From NCBI GenBank assembly GCA_902521315.1, contig CABYRH010000001.1, positions 1-64,000 of the forward strand: DNA of 64,000 nt. The letters run 5' to 3'. Positions within the stretch are counted from its first letter, which is position 1. Each line of letters begins with the position of its first letter. The notes beneath the pieces were generated by a model. That model was given only the letters and a program-made list of their open reading frames with translations. It searched no databases and was not told the origin of the DNA. Origin of the DNA: an uncultured Alphaproteobacteria bacterium. GTDB taxonomy: Bacteria; Pseudomonadota; Alphaproteobacteria; HIMB59; GCA-002718135. Below, piece by piece: positions 8,255 through 16,457 of this stretch. A program made the position numbers and the translations under genes.

Positions 8255-9733
8255 ATGAAAAGTGTATTTTTAATTCTTGGAAATCAATTATTCCCACATA
8301 AACACCTAAGAAAATATAAAGACTCGACTATTTTTATGTGTGAAAGTTTTGATCTTTGTTCTTTTCAAAAACATCATAAATTAAAACTCATTCTTTTTCT
8401 GTCCTCAATGAGATCTTATGCTGATGAACTAAAAAAAAATAAATTTAAAATTAATTATATTGATTTAAAAAAGGATTTTAAAATATCCTACGAAAAAAAA
8501 TTAGAAAATTTTATAAAAAAAAATAAATTCGAAGAATTAATTTCTTTTGAAATTGAAGATAAATTTTTTGAAAAAAAAATAAGCACCTTATGTAAAAAAA
8601 ATAAGATTAAATTAACTTTTATACAATCACCCATGTTTTTAAATTCAAGAGATGAATTTAAAAATTATTTAAGTAAAACAAAAAAACCTTTTATGGCAAA
8701 TTTTTATAAAATTGCCCGTGCAAAAATAGATATTTTGATGGAAAATAATAAGCCTAAAGGTGGAAAATGGAGCTTTGATGAAGATAACAGAAAAAAGCTC
8801 CCTAAAGATATTAAAATACCAGAAATGATTACTGCAAAAGAAACAAAGCATACAAAAGATTTAAAACAACAAATAAAAACAATTTTTAAAAATCACCCAG
8901 GCCAAGTAGATAATTTTTGGCTACCTACAACTTATGATGATGCAGTAAAATGGTTAGATTATTTTATTATTAAAAAATTTAATTTATTTGGTGATTACGA
9001 AGATGCAGTTGATACTAATAATAACTTTTTATTTCATAGTGTTTTAAGCCCCATGATTAATTTAGGTTTATTAACACCAGATCTAATAATTGAGAGGGTA
9101 AGAAAAGTTGAAAATAAAATTAAAATTAATTCTTATGAAGGTTATATTAGGCAAATTATTGGATGGAGAGAATTCATTAGAGGAATTTACCAAAATTTTG
9201 ATCAACAATTAGAAGAAAATAATTTCTTTCAACATAAAAATTCTCTTACTAATAAATGGTATAACGGTACAACCGGATTAGATCCTTTAGATCACTCAAT
9301 TAAAAATGCTCAAAAATATGGGTACACTCATCATATTGAGAGACTAATGGTTTTATGTAACATTATGAACTTATGTGAAATTAAACCTAATGAAGTTTAT
9401 AATTGGTTTATGGAAATGTTTGTAGATAGCTCTGATTGGGTAATGTCACCTAATGTTTATGGTATGGGATTGTTTAGTGATGGAGGTATATTTAGTACCA
9501 AACCTTATATTTGTGGTTCAAGTTATTTTATGAAAATGATGAATTTTAAAAAAGGTAATTGGAATGATATTATGGATGGATTGTATTGGCGTTTTATTAA
9601 TAAAAATAGAAAATTTTTTCAATCTAATCCTCGATTAAATATGATGGTTAATATTTATGATAAAATGAATACTGAGAGGAAAAATCATATAATTAAGAAA
9701 GCAAATCAGTTTATTCGTGATAATACCAATTAA
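8255..9733 (+). CDS. Photolyase-related protein (FeS-BCP/PhrB type) lacking most Fe-S cysteines
   Basis: Prokaryotic (6-4) photolyase/cryptochrome-like protein, about 492 residues. The antenna-type N-terminus is SVFLILGNQLFPHK. The FAD region shows VRKVENKIKINSYEGYIRQIIGWREFIRG and the C-terminal core SDWVMSPNVYGMGLFSDGG, FSTKPYICGSS. In the PhrB family four Cys bind a [4Fe-4S] cluster. Here one (NLCEI) remains, while the CxxC and the CPF cysteine are replaced by a shorter linker (MMNFKKGNWNDIMDGLYW). The ORF track starts at TTG 8252; the ATG at 8255 gives the usual start. The stop overlaps the Nudix ATG by one base. Whether it repairs DNA or senses light is unknown. Confidence 0.85.
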   Translation: MKSVFLILGNQLFPHKHLRKYKDSTIFMCESFDLCSFQKHHKLKLILFLSSMRSYADELKKNKFKINYIDLKKDFKISYEKKLENFIKKNKFEELISFEIEDKFFEKKISTLCKKNKIKLTFIQSPMFLNSRDEFKNYLSKTKKPFMANFYKIARAKIDILMENNKPKGGKWSFDEDNRKKLPKDIKIPEMITAKETKHTKDLKQQIKTIFKNHPGQVDNFWLPTTYDDAVKWLDYFIIKKFNLFGDYEDAVDTNNNFLFHSVLSPMINLGLLTPDLIIERVRKVENKIKINSYEGYIRQIIGWREFIRGIYQNFDQQLEENNFFQHKNSLTNKWYNGTTGLDPLDHSIKNAQKYGYTHHIERLMVLCNIMNLCEIKPNEVYNWFMEMFVDSSDWVMSPNVYGMGLFSDGGIFSTKPYICGSSYFMKMMNFKKGNWNDIMDGLYWRFINKNRKFFQSNPRLNMMVNIYDKMNTERKNHIIKKANQFIRDNTN

Positions 9734-10110
9734 TGGATAAATTCGATGTTGTTGCAGCAATAATAATAAAAGATGGTAAATATTTTATTGCGCAAAGAAA
9801 TAGAAATAAACATATGGGATTAAGCTGGGAGTTTCCAGGTGGAAAAGTAGAAAAAGGGGAAACTTTTGAAATAGCATTACAAAGAGAAATAAAAGAAGAA
9901 CTTAATATAGAAATTAATATTAAAAATAAATTAGGTGAAGAAAATTATCAAGATGACAAAATAAATGTGAAATTACATTATTTTATATGCTCTCATGATA
10001 ATGGCGAAATTATTTTGAGTGAACACGAGAATTCTGCTTGGGTTACAAAAAATGATTTTAAAAATTATAATTTTGCTGAAGGAGATAGTGATATTATAAA
10101 TTTATTATAA
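9733..10110 (+). CDS. mutT: Nudix hydrolase, MutT-like
   Basis: 125 residues, typical of MutT-type 8-oxo-dGTP diphosphatases. The Nudix box is complete: GGKVEKGE followed by REIKEELNI (GX5EX7REUXEEXGU pattern). The N-terminus VVAAIIIKDGKYFIAQRN is characteristic. The ATG overlaps the photolyase stop (TAATG), so it is co-translated with a DNA-repair-type gene, which supports a role in sanitising oxidised nucleotides. Exact substrate not provable from sequence. Confidence 0.85.
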   Translation: MDKFDVVAAIIIKDGKYFIAQRNRNKHMGLSWEFPGGKVEKGETFEIALQREIKEELNIEINIKNKLGEENYQDDKINVKLHYFICSHDNGEIILSEHENSAWVTKNDFKNYNFAEGDSDIINLL

Positions 10111-10123
10111 ATTTATTATAAAT
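10093..10123 (+). repeat. 11-bp tandem repeat across the Nudix stop codon
   Basis: AAATTTATTAT is present in about 2.8 head-to-tail copies spanning the stop codon of the Nudix gene. It is a simple AT slippage repeat and may have shifted or extended the C-terminus. Confidence 0.6.
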
Positions 10124-10217
10124 CTAATTTTAAAATCCTTTAAAACCTTAATTTTTCTACTCTTTTTTTCAAAAATTTTATTTTATCTTATTTTAATGAT
10201 AAAGACCAACATCATTT

Positions 10218-10925
10218 ATGAAAGTTGATAAAGATCAAATATCCGCATGGGGTGTGCATGCCTTTACTGGTTCTGGAGCTATACTGGGGTTTCTTGCCTT
10301 AATATCAATATTAAATAATGATCAAGTTGGAAGTTTTTTATGGCTTGGTATGGCCTTACTTGTAGATGGAGTTGATGGAACTTTAGCCAGGAAGGTTGGT
10401 GTTGAGGAAAAAGCGCCAAATCTAGATGGAATTATTTTAGATTCCATAATTGATTATCTAAATTACGTTATTAACCCAGCTTTAATGATTTACTGGTTTC
10501 AGATGGTGCCATCAGGTTTTGAAATGATTATGCCTGCTCTTATATTTGGAGTTTCTTTGTATACTTTTATCAACGTTAATATGAAAACGGATGATTATTA
10601 TTTCCAAGGTTTTCCTGCAGTCTGGAATGTTGTGGTTTTATATTTCTTTATATTAAACACTAATGAATGGATAAACCTAATTGTGATAATTATTCTATCA
10701 GTATTGACATTCGTCCCATGGAAGTTTGTTCATCCACTAAGAGTAAAATCATTTAGAAATTTAACGATTTTTTTTACTGTTGTTTGGGCAGCAACAACAC
10801 TACGATTAGTCACAAAATCAGAAATAAATTTAATTATAAATGATACAATTGTTCTTTTAATATGGTTAATTTGTACGGGCTATTTTATTTATATTTGTTT
10901 TCTTAGATCGATAAAAGACTACTAA
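10218..10925 (+). CDS. pcs: Phosphatidylcholine synthase (CDP-alcohol phosphatidyltransferase)
   Basis: An integral membrane enzyme that condenses CDP-diacylglycerol with choline to phosphatidylcholine in the inner membrane. 235 residues, matching Pcs. The CDP-alcohol motif DG..AR...G..D...D is clear: DGVDGTLARK, then NLDGIILDSIIDY. Several membrane helices follow. The N-terminus AWGVHAFTGSGAILGFLAL is typical of bacterial Pcs. It stands alone, about 350 bases before the next gene. The enzyme class is firm; choline specificity rests on length and overall pattern. Confidence 0.85.
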   Translation: MKVDKDQISAWGVHAFTGSGAILGFLALISILNNDQVGSFLWLGMALLVDGVDGTLARKVGVEEKAPNLDGIILDSIIDYLNYVINPALMIYWFQMVPSGFEMIMPALIFGVSLYTFINVNMKTDDYYFQGFPAVWNVVVLYFFILNTNEWINLIVIIILSVLTFVPWKFVHPLRVKSFRNLTIFFTVVWAATTLRLVTKSEINLIINDTIVLLIWLICTGYFIYICFLRSIKDY

Positions 10926-10952
10926 AAGCGTAAGTAATGCAATATTTTTTGT

Positions 10953-10971
10953 ATATGCAAAAAATGCATAT
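10953..10971 (+). other. Short perfect hairpin downstream of pcs
   Basis: ATATGCA and TGCATAT flank a five-A loop. It is 28 bases after the pcs stop and lacks a following T tract, so it is a weak terminator or an mRNA end structure. The remaining bases up to 11028 show only AT-rich DNA with a possible TATTAT -10 at 11012-11017. Confidence 0.3.
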
Positions 10972-11028
10972 CAGATAAGTATGAAATTCATTTTTAAAAA
11001 TAAATAAATTTTATTATTAAATTTTCAT

Positions 11029-11079
11029 CGTTCATTTTGAATAATTCAAAACGGAAGTAAACGAAAGTTGAAGGAACGC
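11029..11079 (+). promoter_or_regulatory. Glutamine riboswitch (glnA RNA motif), copy 1
   Basis: This matches the L-glutamine aptamer layout: closing helix CGTTC (11029-11033) with GAACG (11074-11078), arm TTTTGAA/TTCAAAA, the conserved internal strand CGGAAGTA, a small AAC-GAAA-GTT hairpin, then GAAGGAACGC. It lies in the leader of the ATP-grasp operon. Transcription probably starts a few bases upstream. Recognised from the known consensus; no covariance search was run. Confidence 0.88.
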
Positions 11080-11095
11080 ATGCAAGTTATTAAAT

Positions 11096-11145
11096 CGTTC
11101 AATCTGTATTAACAGATCGGAAGTAGGCTAAAGCTGAAGGAACGC
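11096..11145 (+). promoter_or_regulatory. Glutamine riboswitch (glnA RNA motif), copy 2
   Basis: Second aptamer 16 bases after the first: CGTTC (11096-11100) pairs with GAACG (11140-11144). The arm ATCTGT/ACAGAT differs in sequence from copy 1 but keeps the pairing. The internal strand CGGAAGTAGG and GAAGGAACGC are conserved. Compensatory differences between the copies support real structure. The two in tandem could give a steeper response to glutamine. Confidence 0.88.
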
Positions 11146-11163
11146 GGATCTTATTATTAATTT

Positions 11164-11215
11164 CCATAGCTAGGCATGAATTATAACGGATAAGAAAGGT
11201 TTGTTATAACTATGG
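11164..11215 (+). promoter_or_regulatory. Leader hairpin overlapping a possible leader-peptide start
   Basis: CCATAG (11164-11169) and TTATAAC (11181-11187) pair with the contiguous GTTATAACTATGG (11203-11215), leaving an 11-base bulge on the left arm. The ATG of the 20-codon leader ORF lies inside the right arm. This could be the expression platform that follows the tandem glutamine aptamers; that is inference. Confidence 0.5.
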
Positions 11216-11274
11216 TTAAAAAATTAGATAAAAAAAAGATTTTCATCTCAAATCTCAAGAGGTTTACTCCTTAA
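11212..11274 (+). CDS. Possible 20-residue leader peptide
   Basis: ATG at 11212 runs for 20 codons (MVKKLDKKKIFISNLKRFTP) and stops at TAA, whose last base is the A of the ATP-grasp ATG (TAATG). This arrangement allows termination-reinitiation coupling. Its start codon is buried in the hairpin above. Basic and short, with no homology recognised. It could be a chance ORF. Confidence 0.35.
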   Translation: MVKKLDKKKIFISNLKRFTP

Positions 11275-12680
11275 TGTTTAATGAAATGTATCAATCTGAG
11301 TCAGTTATAAGAAATCATTATAACAACATTAATGATTGGTTAGATCAAATGACTTCAAAAGTTATTCTTGAAAAGAATGCTGAAGCAGAAACTCATTTTA
11401 GAAATATTGGAATTACATTTTCTACAAACAACGAAACTGCAAGAGAAAGAATTATTCCGTTTGATTTAATTCCAAGGATATTTACCTATACTGAATGGTT
11501 AAGGTTAGAAAGAGGAGTAATTCAAAGAGCTAAAGCACTTAATGCGTTTCTTGCTGATATTTATAATCAAGGTGAAATAATAAAAGCCAATATAATCCCT
11601 AAAGAAATTATTTACAAAAAAAAATCTTTTGAACCTTCAATGTTTGGGTTTTCTCCTCCTAGAGATATCTATAGTCCTATAATTGGTATTGATTTAGTAA
11701 GAACAGGCCCTAATGATTATTTTGTTTTAGAAGATAATTGTCGAACACCAAGTGGTGTTTCCTACATGCTAGAAAATAGAGAAATAATGATGCGAATGTT
11801 TCCCGATCTATTTCATAACAACAGAGTAACACCAATAGATGACTACCCAACAAGACTTTTGCAAACCTTGATGAGTTTAGCTCCTATTAAATGTGAAAAT
11901 CCTGAACCAGTATGTGTGTTACTTACACCTGGTCCTTTAAATAGCGCTTATTACGAACATAGTTTTTTATCAGATCAAATGGGTATTGAAATGGTTGAAT
12001 CAACAGATTTATTTGTTGAGGGAAAATTTCTTTATATGAAAACAGTTGATGGTCCAAAAAGAGTAGATGTAGTTTACAGAAGAATTGATGATGATTTTTT
12101 AGATCCTCTATGTTTTAATCCTCAATCTGTAATTGGTATTCCAGGAATTATGGATGTTTATAGAACAGGTGGTGTCAATATCTGTTCAGCTCCTGGAGCA
12201 GGCATAGCTGATGACAAAGCAATTTATATTTATGTACCTGAGATGATTAAATTTTATTTAGGCGAACAACCAATCTTAGATAATGTTGAAACATGGAATT
12301 GCGAAAAGGAACAAGAATTAAAATATGTTTTAGATAATATAAATGAACTTGTCGTGAAAGAGGTTGATGGATCTGGAGGTTATGGGATGTTAATAGGCCC
12401 AAAATCTTCTAAATCCTCTATAGATGAATTTAAAACAAAACTTTCAACAAATCCAAAAGGATATATAGCTCAACCTTTACTTGATCTTTCATTTTCACCA
12501 ACACTCATCAAAAATCAAGTTGAGGGAAGAAGGGTAGATTTACGTCCATTTTGTTTAATTGGAGAGCAAGCTCAATTAAGTTCTGGTGGTTTAACTAGAG
12601 TTGCAATGAATGAAGGTTCGTTTGTTGTGAATTCTAGCCAAGGAGGTGGTGTGAAAGACACATGGGTTTTAGCTGAATGA
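11274..12680 (+). CDS. Circularly permuted ATP-grasp ligase-like protein (COG2308)
   Basis: 468 residues, usual for the CP_ATPgrasp_2 family (formerly DUF404/DUF407). Seen: IGIDLVRTGPNDYFVLEDNCRTPSG near residue 140, YRRIDDDFLDP, VKEVDGSGGYGM (nucleotide-binding loop) and RRVDLRPFCLIG near the C-terminus. ATP-grasp enzymes form carboxyl-amine bonds; this group is predicted to make peptide-like or amide links, substrate unknown. It is followed by alpha-E and transglutaminase-like genes, the classic partner set. AAGAGG lies 11 bases before the ATG. Tandem glutamine riboswitches in the leader tie it to nitrogen status. Confidence 0.85.
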   Translation: MFNEMYQSESVIRNHYNNINDWLDQMTSKVILEKNAEAETHFRNIGITFSTNNETARERIIPFDLIPRIFTYTEWLRLERGVIQRAKALNAFLADIYNQGEIIKANIIPKEIIYKKKSFEPSMFGFSPPRDIYSPIIGIDLVRTGPNDYFVLEDNCRTPSGVSYMLENREIMMRMFPDLFHNNRVTPIDDYPTRLLQTLMSLAPIKCENPEPVCVLLTPGPLNSAYYEHSFLSDQMGIEMVESTDLFVEGKFLYMKTVDGPKRVDVVYRRIDDDFLDPLCFNPQSVIGIPGIMDVYRTGGVNICSAPGAGIADDKAIYIYVPEMIKFYLGEQPILDNVETWNCEKEQELKYVLDNINELVVKEVDGSGGYGMLIGPKSSKSSIDEFKTKLSTNPKGYIAQPLLDLSFSPTLIKNQVEGRRVDLRPFCLIGEQAQLSSGGLTRVAMNEGSFVVNSSQGGGVKDTWVLAE

Positions 12681-12689
12681 GAAATAAAA

Positions 12690-13625
12690 ATGTTAAGTAG
12701 AACTGCTGAATATCTATATTGGATAAGCCGCTATATGGAGCGAGCAGAAACGACAGCCAGGCTTTTGGATGTTGGTTATAGAATGTCTCTTTTTCCAAAT
12801 CCAAGTGGTTATAATAATGAATGGGAATCAGTTTTATCCGCTGCTGGCGCAATTGAAGGATATAAAAATAAATATGATACAATTGAACAAAGAAATGTTG
12901 AAGATTATTTATTTTTTGATGAAAGTAATACTTCATCTGTTTACAATTGCATTCTTAATGCAAGAAATAACGCATTAGTGGTCAGAACTTCCTTTACCCC
13001 TGAGTCTTGGTTAGCAATTAATAAAACTTATCAAGAGATATTAAACTTAAAAGAAAAAAAATTTTCTAAATCTGATTTACCTGATCTTACAGAGTGGACC
13101 ATAGAACAAGTAAACTTATTTAGAGGATCGTTAAGTTCATTACTTAGAAATGATGGTTATAATTTTCTTTTTCTTGGTTTATTTATTGAAAGGGCTGATA
13201 ATTCTGCCAGATTATTAGATGTAAAGTATTTTGTTTTATTACCTAAGCCTCAATATGTAGGTGGTAATATCGATAATATGCAATGGAGTATATTGCTTCG
13301 CTCTTTATCTTCTTTTAGAGCTTTTAGATGGGCATACGATGGTAATATTACCGCAACTAAAATTGCTGACTTTTTAGTTTTAAATAATAATTGCCCTAGA
13401 TCTTTAAGTTTTTGTATTCAGAATATTGTTAAACATTTAACTAACCTAACATGCAGTCCAGAAAAAGTTGGAAGAATTTATAATAATTTAAAAGATCTAA
13501 ATACCAAAATTCAAGAAGAAAAAATAGAAACTATTGTTGAATATGGACTTCATCAATTTGTAACACAATTTATTAGAAAAATATCTAGTGTTGATAACGA
13601 AATACATAAGGAGTTTTTTAATTAA
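12690..13625 (+). CDS. Alpha-E domain protein (DUF403, COG2307)
   Basis: 311 residues, all-helical. The N-terminus MLSRTAEYLYWISRYMERAETTARLLDV is the signature of the alpha-E family; FIERADNSARLLDVKY is its internal repeat. Members occur almost always next to the permuted ATP-grasp and transglutaminase-like genes, as here (9 bases after one, 1 base before the other). The biochemical function is unknown; it probably acts with the ATP-grasp enzyme on the same substrate. Confidence 0.88.
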   Translation: MLSRTAEYLYWISRYMERAETTARLLDVGYRMSLFPNPSGYNNEWESVLSAAGAIEGYKNKYDTIEQRNVEDYLFFDESNTSSVYNCILNARNNALVVRTSFTPESWLAINKTYQEILNLKEKKFSKSDLPDLTEWTIEQVNLFRGSLSSLLRNDGYNFLFLGLFIERADNSARLLDVKYFVLLPKPQYVGGNIDNMQWSILLRSLSSFRAFRWAYDGNITATKIADFLVLNNNCPRSLSFCIQNIVKHLTNLTCSPEKVGRIYNNLKDLNTKIQEEKIETIVEYGLHQFVTQFIRKISSVDNEIHKEFFN

Positions 13626-13626
13626 T

Positions 13627-14466
13627 ATGGAACTAATAATCGAACACACAACTAAATATGAATATAAAAATCCAGTTGCGGGATTAATTCAAACCACTAA
13701 ACTGCATCCTTCAGAATATAATGGTCTTAAAATTCTAGAGTGGAATGTCCATAACGACTCAGCCAAAAAATCAAATATTTATCAGGATGGTGAAGCTAAT
13801 AATATTCAAAGTTTTACAAATACAAACAAAGTGAAAAAAATACAATTTACAGTTCTTGGAAAAGTTGAAACATTTGATACAAAAGGAATTTACCAGAGCG
13901 CCTCTGATAAAATAGATCCATTAGTCTACTTAAGAGAATCAAATTTAACAAAAGCAAATGCAGATATAAAAAATTTAGCTATTGAAGCTAAAAATGGTTT
14001 TAATGAAAACGAAAATCTAGAAACATCTCATAATTTGATGAATCTAGTAGCTGAAAAAATTGAATACAAACCTTTAACGACAAATAATCAAACAACAGCT
14101 ATTGAAGCATTTAATCAGAAAAAAGGAGTCTGCCAGGATCAAGCTCATATTATGATTGCCGCAGCAAAAACTTTAGGAATACCTGCTAGATACGTTAATG
14201 GTTATATGCATAACAATTCCCATTCTTCAGAATTTCAATCTACACATGCGTGGGCAGAATTTTATATAAATGATTTAGGTTGGGTCGGATTTGATCCCAC
14301 AAATAAGTGCAGTCCAGATGAAAGATACGTACGTGTTTCTTGTGGACTTGATGCAAGTTACGCATCACCTATTAAAGGTGTTTTTTATGGAAATATTAAT
14401 AATGATGCTCAAATAGAAAATCTAGATATTCATGTTCAAACTTTAGAAAATAATTCTCAACAATAA
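13627..14466 (+). CDS. Transglutaminase-like cysteine protease (COG1305)
   Basis: About 279 residues. The catalytic triad is visible: Cys in KKGVCQDQAH, His in STHAWAEFY, Asp in GFDPTNKC. The N-terminal beta domain starts MELIIEHTTKYEYKNPV, the normal start for this family, so the ORF-track start at 13588 is too long; ATG 13627 has AAGGAG 13 bases upstream. It is the third member of the ATP-grasp/alpha-E/transglutaminase operon. No signal peptide, so cytoplasmic. Probably cleaves or transfers amide bonds made or used by the ATP-grasp partner (inference). Confidence 0.87.
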   Translation: MELIIEHTTKYEYKNPVAGLIQTTKLHPSEYNGLKILEWNVHNDSAKKSNIYQDGEANNIQSFTNTNKVKKIQFTVLGKVETFDTKGIYQSASDKIDPLVYLRESNLTKANADIKNLAIEAKNGFNENENLETSHNLMNLVAEKIEYKPLTTNNQTTAIEAFNQKKGVCQDQAHIMIAAAKTLGIPARYVNGYMHNNSHSSEFQSTHAWAEFYINDLGWVGFDPTNKCSPDERYVRVSCGLDASYASPIKGVFYGNINNDAQIENLDIHVQTLENNSQQ

Positions 14467-14521
14467 TTTGTTTGAAATATTTTCTTAACTTACTAGTATT
14501 ATTTTAAAAAAAGGAGGAAAT

Positions 14522-14884
14522 ATGTTTCAAAATAAAAAACTACTTCAGTATTTATGGATTTTTAAACCTGAATTAAATGATATTGCAAAAAGAATTGCTG
14601 AAGATCATACAAAATGGATGAATGAAACACATACAAAAGAGGGGGATAAAGCGCTTCTAATGTTAAATTGGTCCATGGGTCCCGAATTCAAAGATGGAAA
14701 TAAAACTGGTAATATGTCTTTAATCTTAACAGAAGTTTATGAAAATCAAGCGGGAATAGATGATCATTTTGAACAAGCACAAAACAATGGCGCAACTTTT
14801 AGAGATGATTTTAGTGATTTTGAAAACAAATGTGAAAATTTAGTAAAAATCAATAGTTCTGATATTATCCATTCAATGTGGTAA
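14522..14884 (+). CDS. Small soluble protein, unknown function
   Basis: 120 residues with a very strong ribosome site (AAGGAGG, 6 bases before ATG), suggesting high expression. The alternation of strands and helices (LMLNWSMGPEF, MSLILTEVYENQAGIDDHFEQA) recalls dimeric alpha/beta-barrel proteins such as the ABM family, but no diagnostic motif is present. It follows the transglutaminase gene by 55 bases and may have its own promoter. Confidence 0.6.
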   Translation: MFQNKKLLQYLWIFKPELNDIAKRIAEDHTKWMNETHTKEGDKALLMLNWSMGPEFKDGNKTGNMSLILTEVYENQAGIDDHFEQAQNNGATFRDDFSDFENKCENLVKINSSDIIHSMW

Positions 14885-14988
14885 ATATAATTTTAAAACT
14901 CTAATTTCTTTTAGATAGATTGCATAATTTATTGTAATATTCAAAATAGCTATCTAAATTACGTATCACATTAGAATTTAAAGTTATT

Positions 14989-15384
14989 ATGGAAATTGAA
15001 AAAATTTTTAAAAATTTAATTTTAGTTGACTTTATTGTCATTATTTTAATGGTAATATCATCTATGAACCAACCAACTGAAATATCCAATCTTTATGAAA
15101 ATATAAATGATGGGTTATTATCTAATTTTGAAAATTTTACCCGAATAGTATCGATTAGTTTATTTTTTTTATATCTATTAACTTTAAATCTACTTTATCG
15201 ATTTATCTCTTATGGAAAATCACTATATTTATTTTTAGTAGTAGCTGGCATAGTTCTAAATTATTTTAGTGGTTCTGTTATTTATACTGCTTTTAGTGGT
15301 ATGCTTGATCAAATTGGTGGATTAATAAGTGGTTCAATTTTAATTCTTTTATATTTTTCTCCAATTAAAGATAATTTTAGATAA
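14989..15384 (+). CDS. Small integral membrane protein, unknown
   Basis: 131 residues with four predicted membrane helices (about 10-27, 50-70, 78-95, 105-122). No family recognised. The start ATG is preceded by an AT-rich 104-base spacer with no clear ribosome site. The minus-strand ORF 14901-15089 overlaps it and is taken as a shadow. Confidence 0.6.
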   Translation: MEIEKIFKNLILVDFIVIILMVISSMNQPTEISNLYENINDGLLSNFENFTRIVSISLFFLYLLTLNLLYRFISYGKSLYLFLVVAGIVLNYFSGSVIYTAFSGMLDQIGGLISGSILILLYFSPIKDNFR

Positions 15385-15501
15385 AAAATAACTTAGTTTT
15401 CTGCAATCAAATCAATATTTATGTATTTTTACTAAAATTTAGTTAAAGTATATAAATAGGTTGGTCAAAACCCTTGTAAAAAAAAGACCATAAATTTGAT
15501 T

Positions 15502-15894
15502 ATGGTAAGAACACTAGCTAAATTTATTATTGGTTTATTGAGCTTATGGGCAGTAGCATTTATAATTGCAGAGATTATTGGTGTAACTATATATTTTCCA
15601 TTCACTATAGTTGAAAAGCAAGAAATACCGTACCATAGAATTACTTCAGTCAGATTAGCAGTTTTTCTAACTTTTGCTTACTTTGGATTTAGATATCTTT
15701 TCCTTCAATCAGAAAAACTTTATCCTATTCAATTTTTAGAAATTTATATCAAATCATTTACAATTTGTTGTTTATTTGTTTTTTATACCAGTCAAGTAGA
15801 ATTTAGAGAATACTATTTCGTTTTATTTTTATTTATAGTTTCACTAATATTACATTTTGCATCAAGAAAAAAGATAAGAAGTTATTTTAATTAA
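15502..15894 (+). CDS. Small integral membrane protein, unknown
   Basis: About 130 residues with four hydrophobic segments. The track start is TTG at 15496; the ATG at 15502 (MVRTLAKFIIGLL) is preferred. It ends two bases before a strong bidirectional terminator. No family recognised. Confidence 0.6.
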   Translation: MVRTLAKFIIGLLSLWAVAFIIAEIIGVTIYFPFTIVEKQEIPYHRITSVRLAVFLTFAYFGFRYLFLQSEKLYPIQFLEIYIKSFTICCLFVFYTSQVEFREYYFVLFLFIVSLILHFASRKKIRSYFN

Positions 15895-15895
15895 A

Positions 15896-15919
15896 ACAAG
15901 CGGTTATTAAACCGCTTGT
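15896..15919. terminator. Bidirectional intrinsic terminator
   Basis: ACAAGCGGTT and AACCGCTTGT form a perfect 10-bp stem with loop ATTA, between two converging genes. T-rich stretches lie on the 3' side for the plus strand and A-rich on the 5' side, serving both directions. Confidence 0.85.
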
Positions 15920-15925
15920 AATTTA

Positions 15926-16357
15926 TTAGTAACCCTCAAATACTGTTCTGAGAATTATTAAAACGAGTCCTACTAATGGAAACATAACTCCTCTTATATT
16001 TGGAGTAATTCCATAATTATTTACAAGATTAAAATACCTAACTACTGAACTAATTAAAGCTATGGCCATAAGCATAAATAAAAATGAATACCAGAATTTA
16101 TATTGTACAACATTTTCCTCATAAGTATTTCCAGTTACATCAAAAGTTAACAATATAGACATTAATAGCATTGTTAGAAAAACTGCACCTAATGGACCTC
16201 TAAAAACTAATTTAGGTTCTTCATTTGAAAATCCTAATTCATTAAAAAATTTATCATTGAAATAAAATTGATAAATAATAAATAAATTAAAAAGCATAAA
16301 TAAAACATGGAATGTGAATGCCATTGTTCCACCAGCTTCTAAAATGATCTGTTCCAT
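15926..16357 (-). CDS. Small integral membrane protein, unknown
   Basis: 143 residues with four predicted membrane helices (about 10-32, 52-72, 85-105, 122-140). The ribosome site AAAGGAGATATT directly precedes the ATG and is strong for this genome. No family recognised. It is a single-gene unit ending at the bidirectional terminator. Confidence 0.6.
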   Translation of the reverse strand: MEQIILEAGGTMAFTFHVLFMLFNLFIIYQFYFNDKFFNELGFSNEEPKLVFRGPLGAVFLTMLLMSILLTFDVTGNTYEENVVQYKFWYSFLFMLMAIALISSVVRYFNLVNNYGITPNIRGVMFPLVGLVLIILRTVFEGY

Positions 16358-16457
16358 AATATCTCCTTTAATTAATTTAATATCAAAAATTGTATGATTC
16401 TGTAAAAATTATTGTTTTTAAATATTTTAAAATTAATTATTTAAGTTAAGAAAAAAT

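Noticed and set aside
12634-12978. ORFs on both strands inside the alpha-E gene
   Set aside because: Shadows in other frames; the alpha-E reading frame has a clear family signature.
14901-15089. Minus-strand 62-residue ORF
   Set aside because: It overlaps the start of a plus-strand four-helix membrane protein and has no family pattern.
15450-15495. TGGTC/GACCA repeat before a membrane protein gene as riboswitch
   Set aside because: Only five pairs with a long A-rich loop; nothing else conserved.
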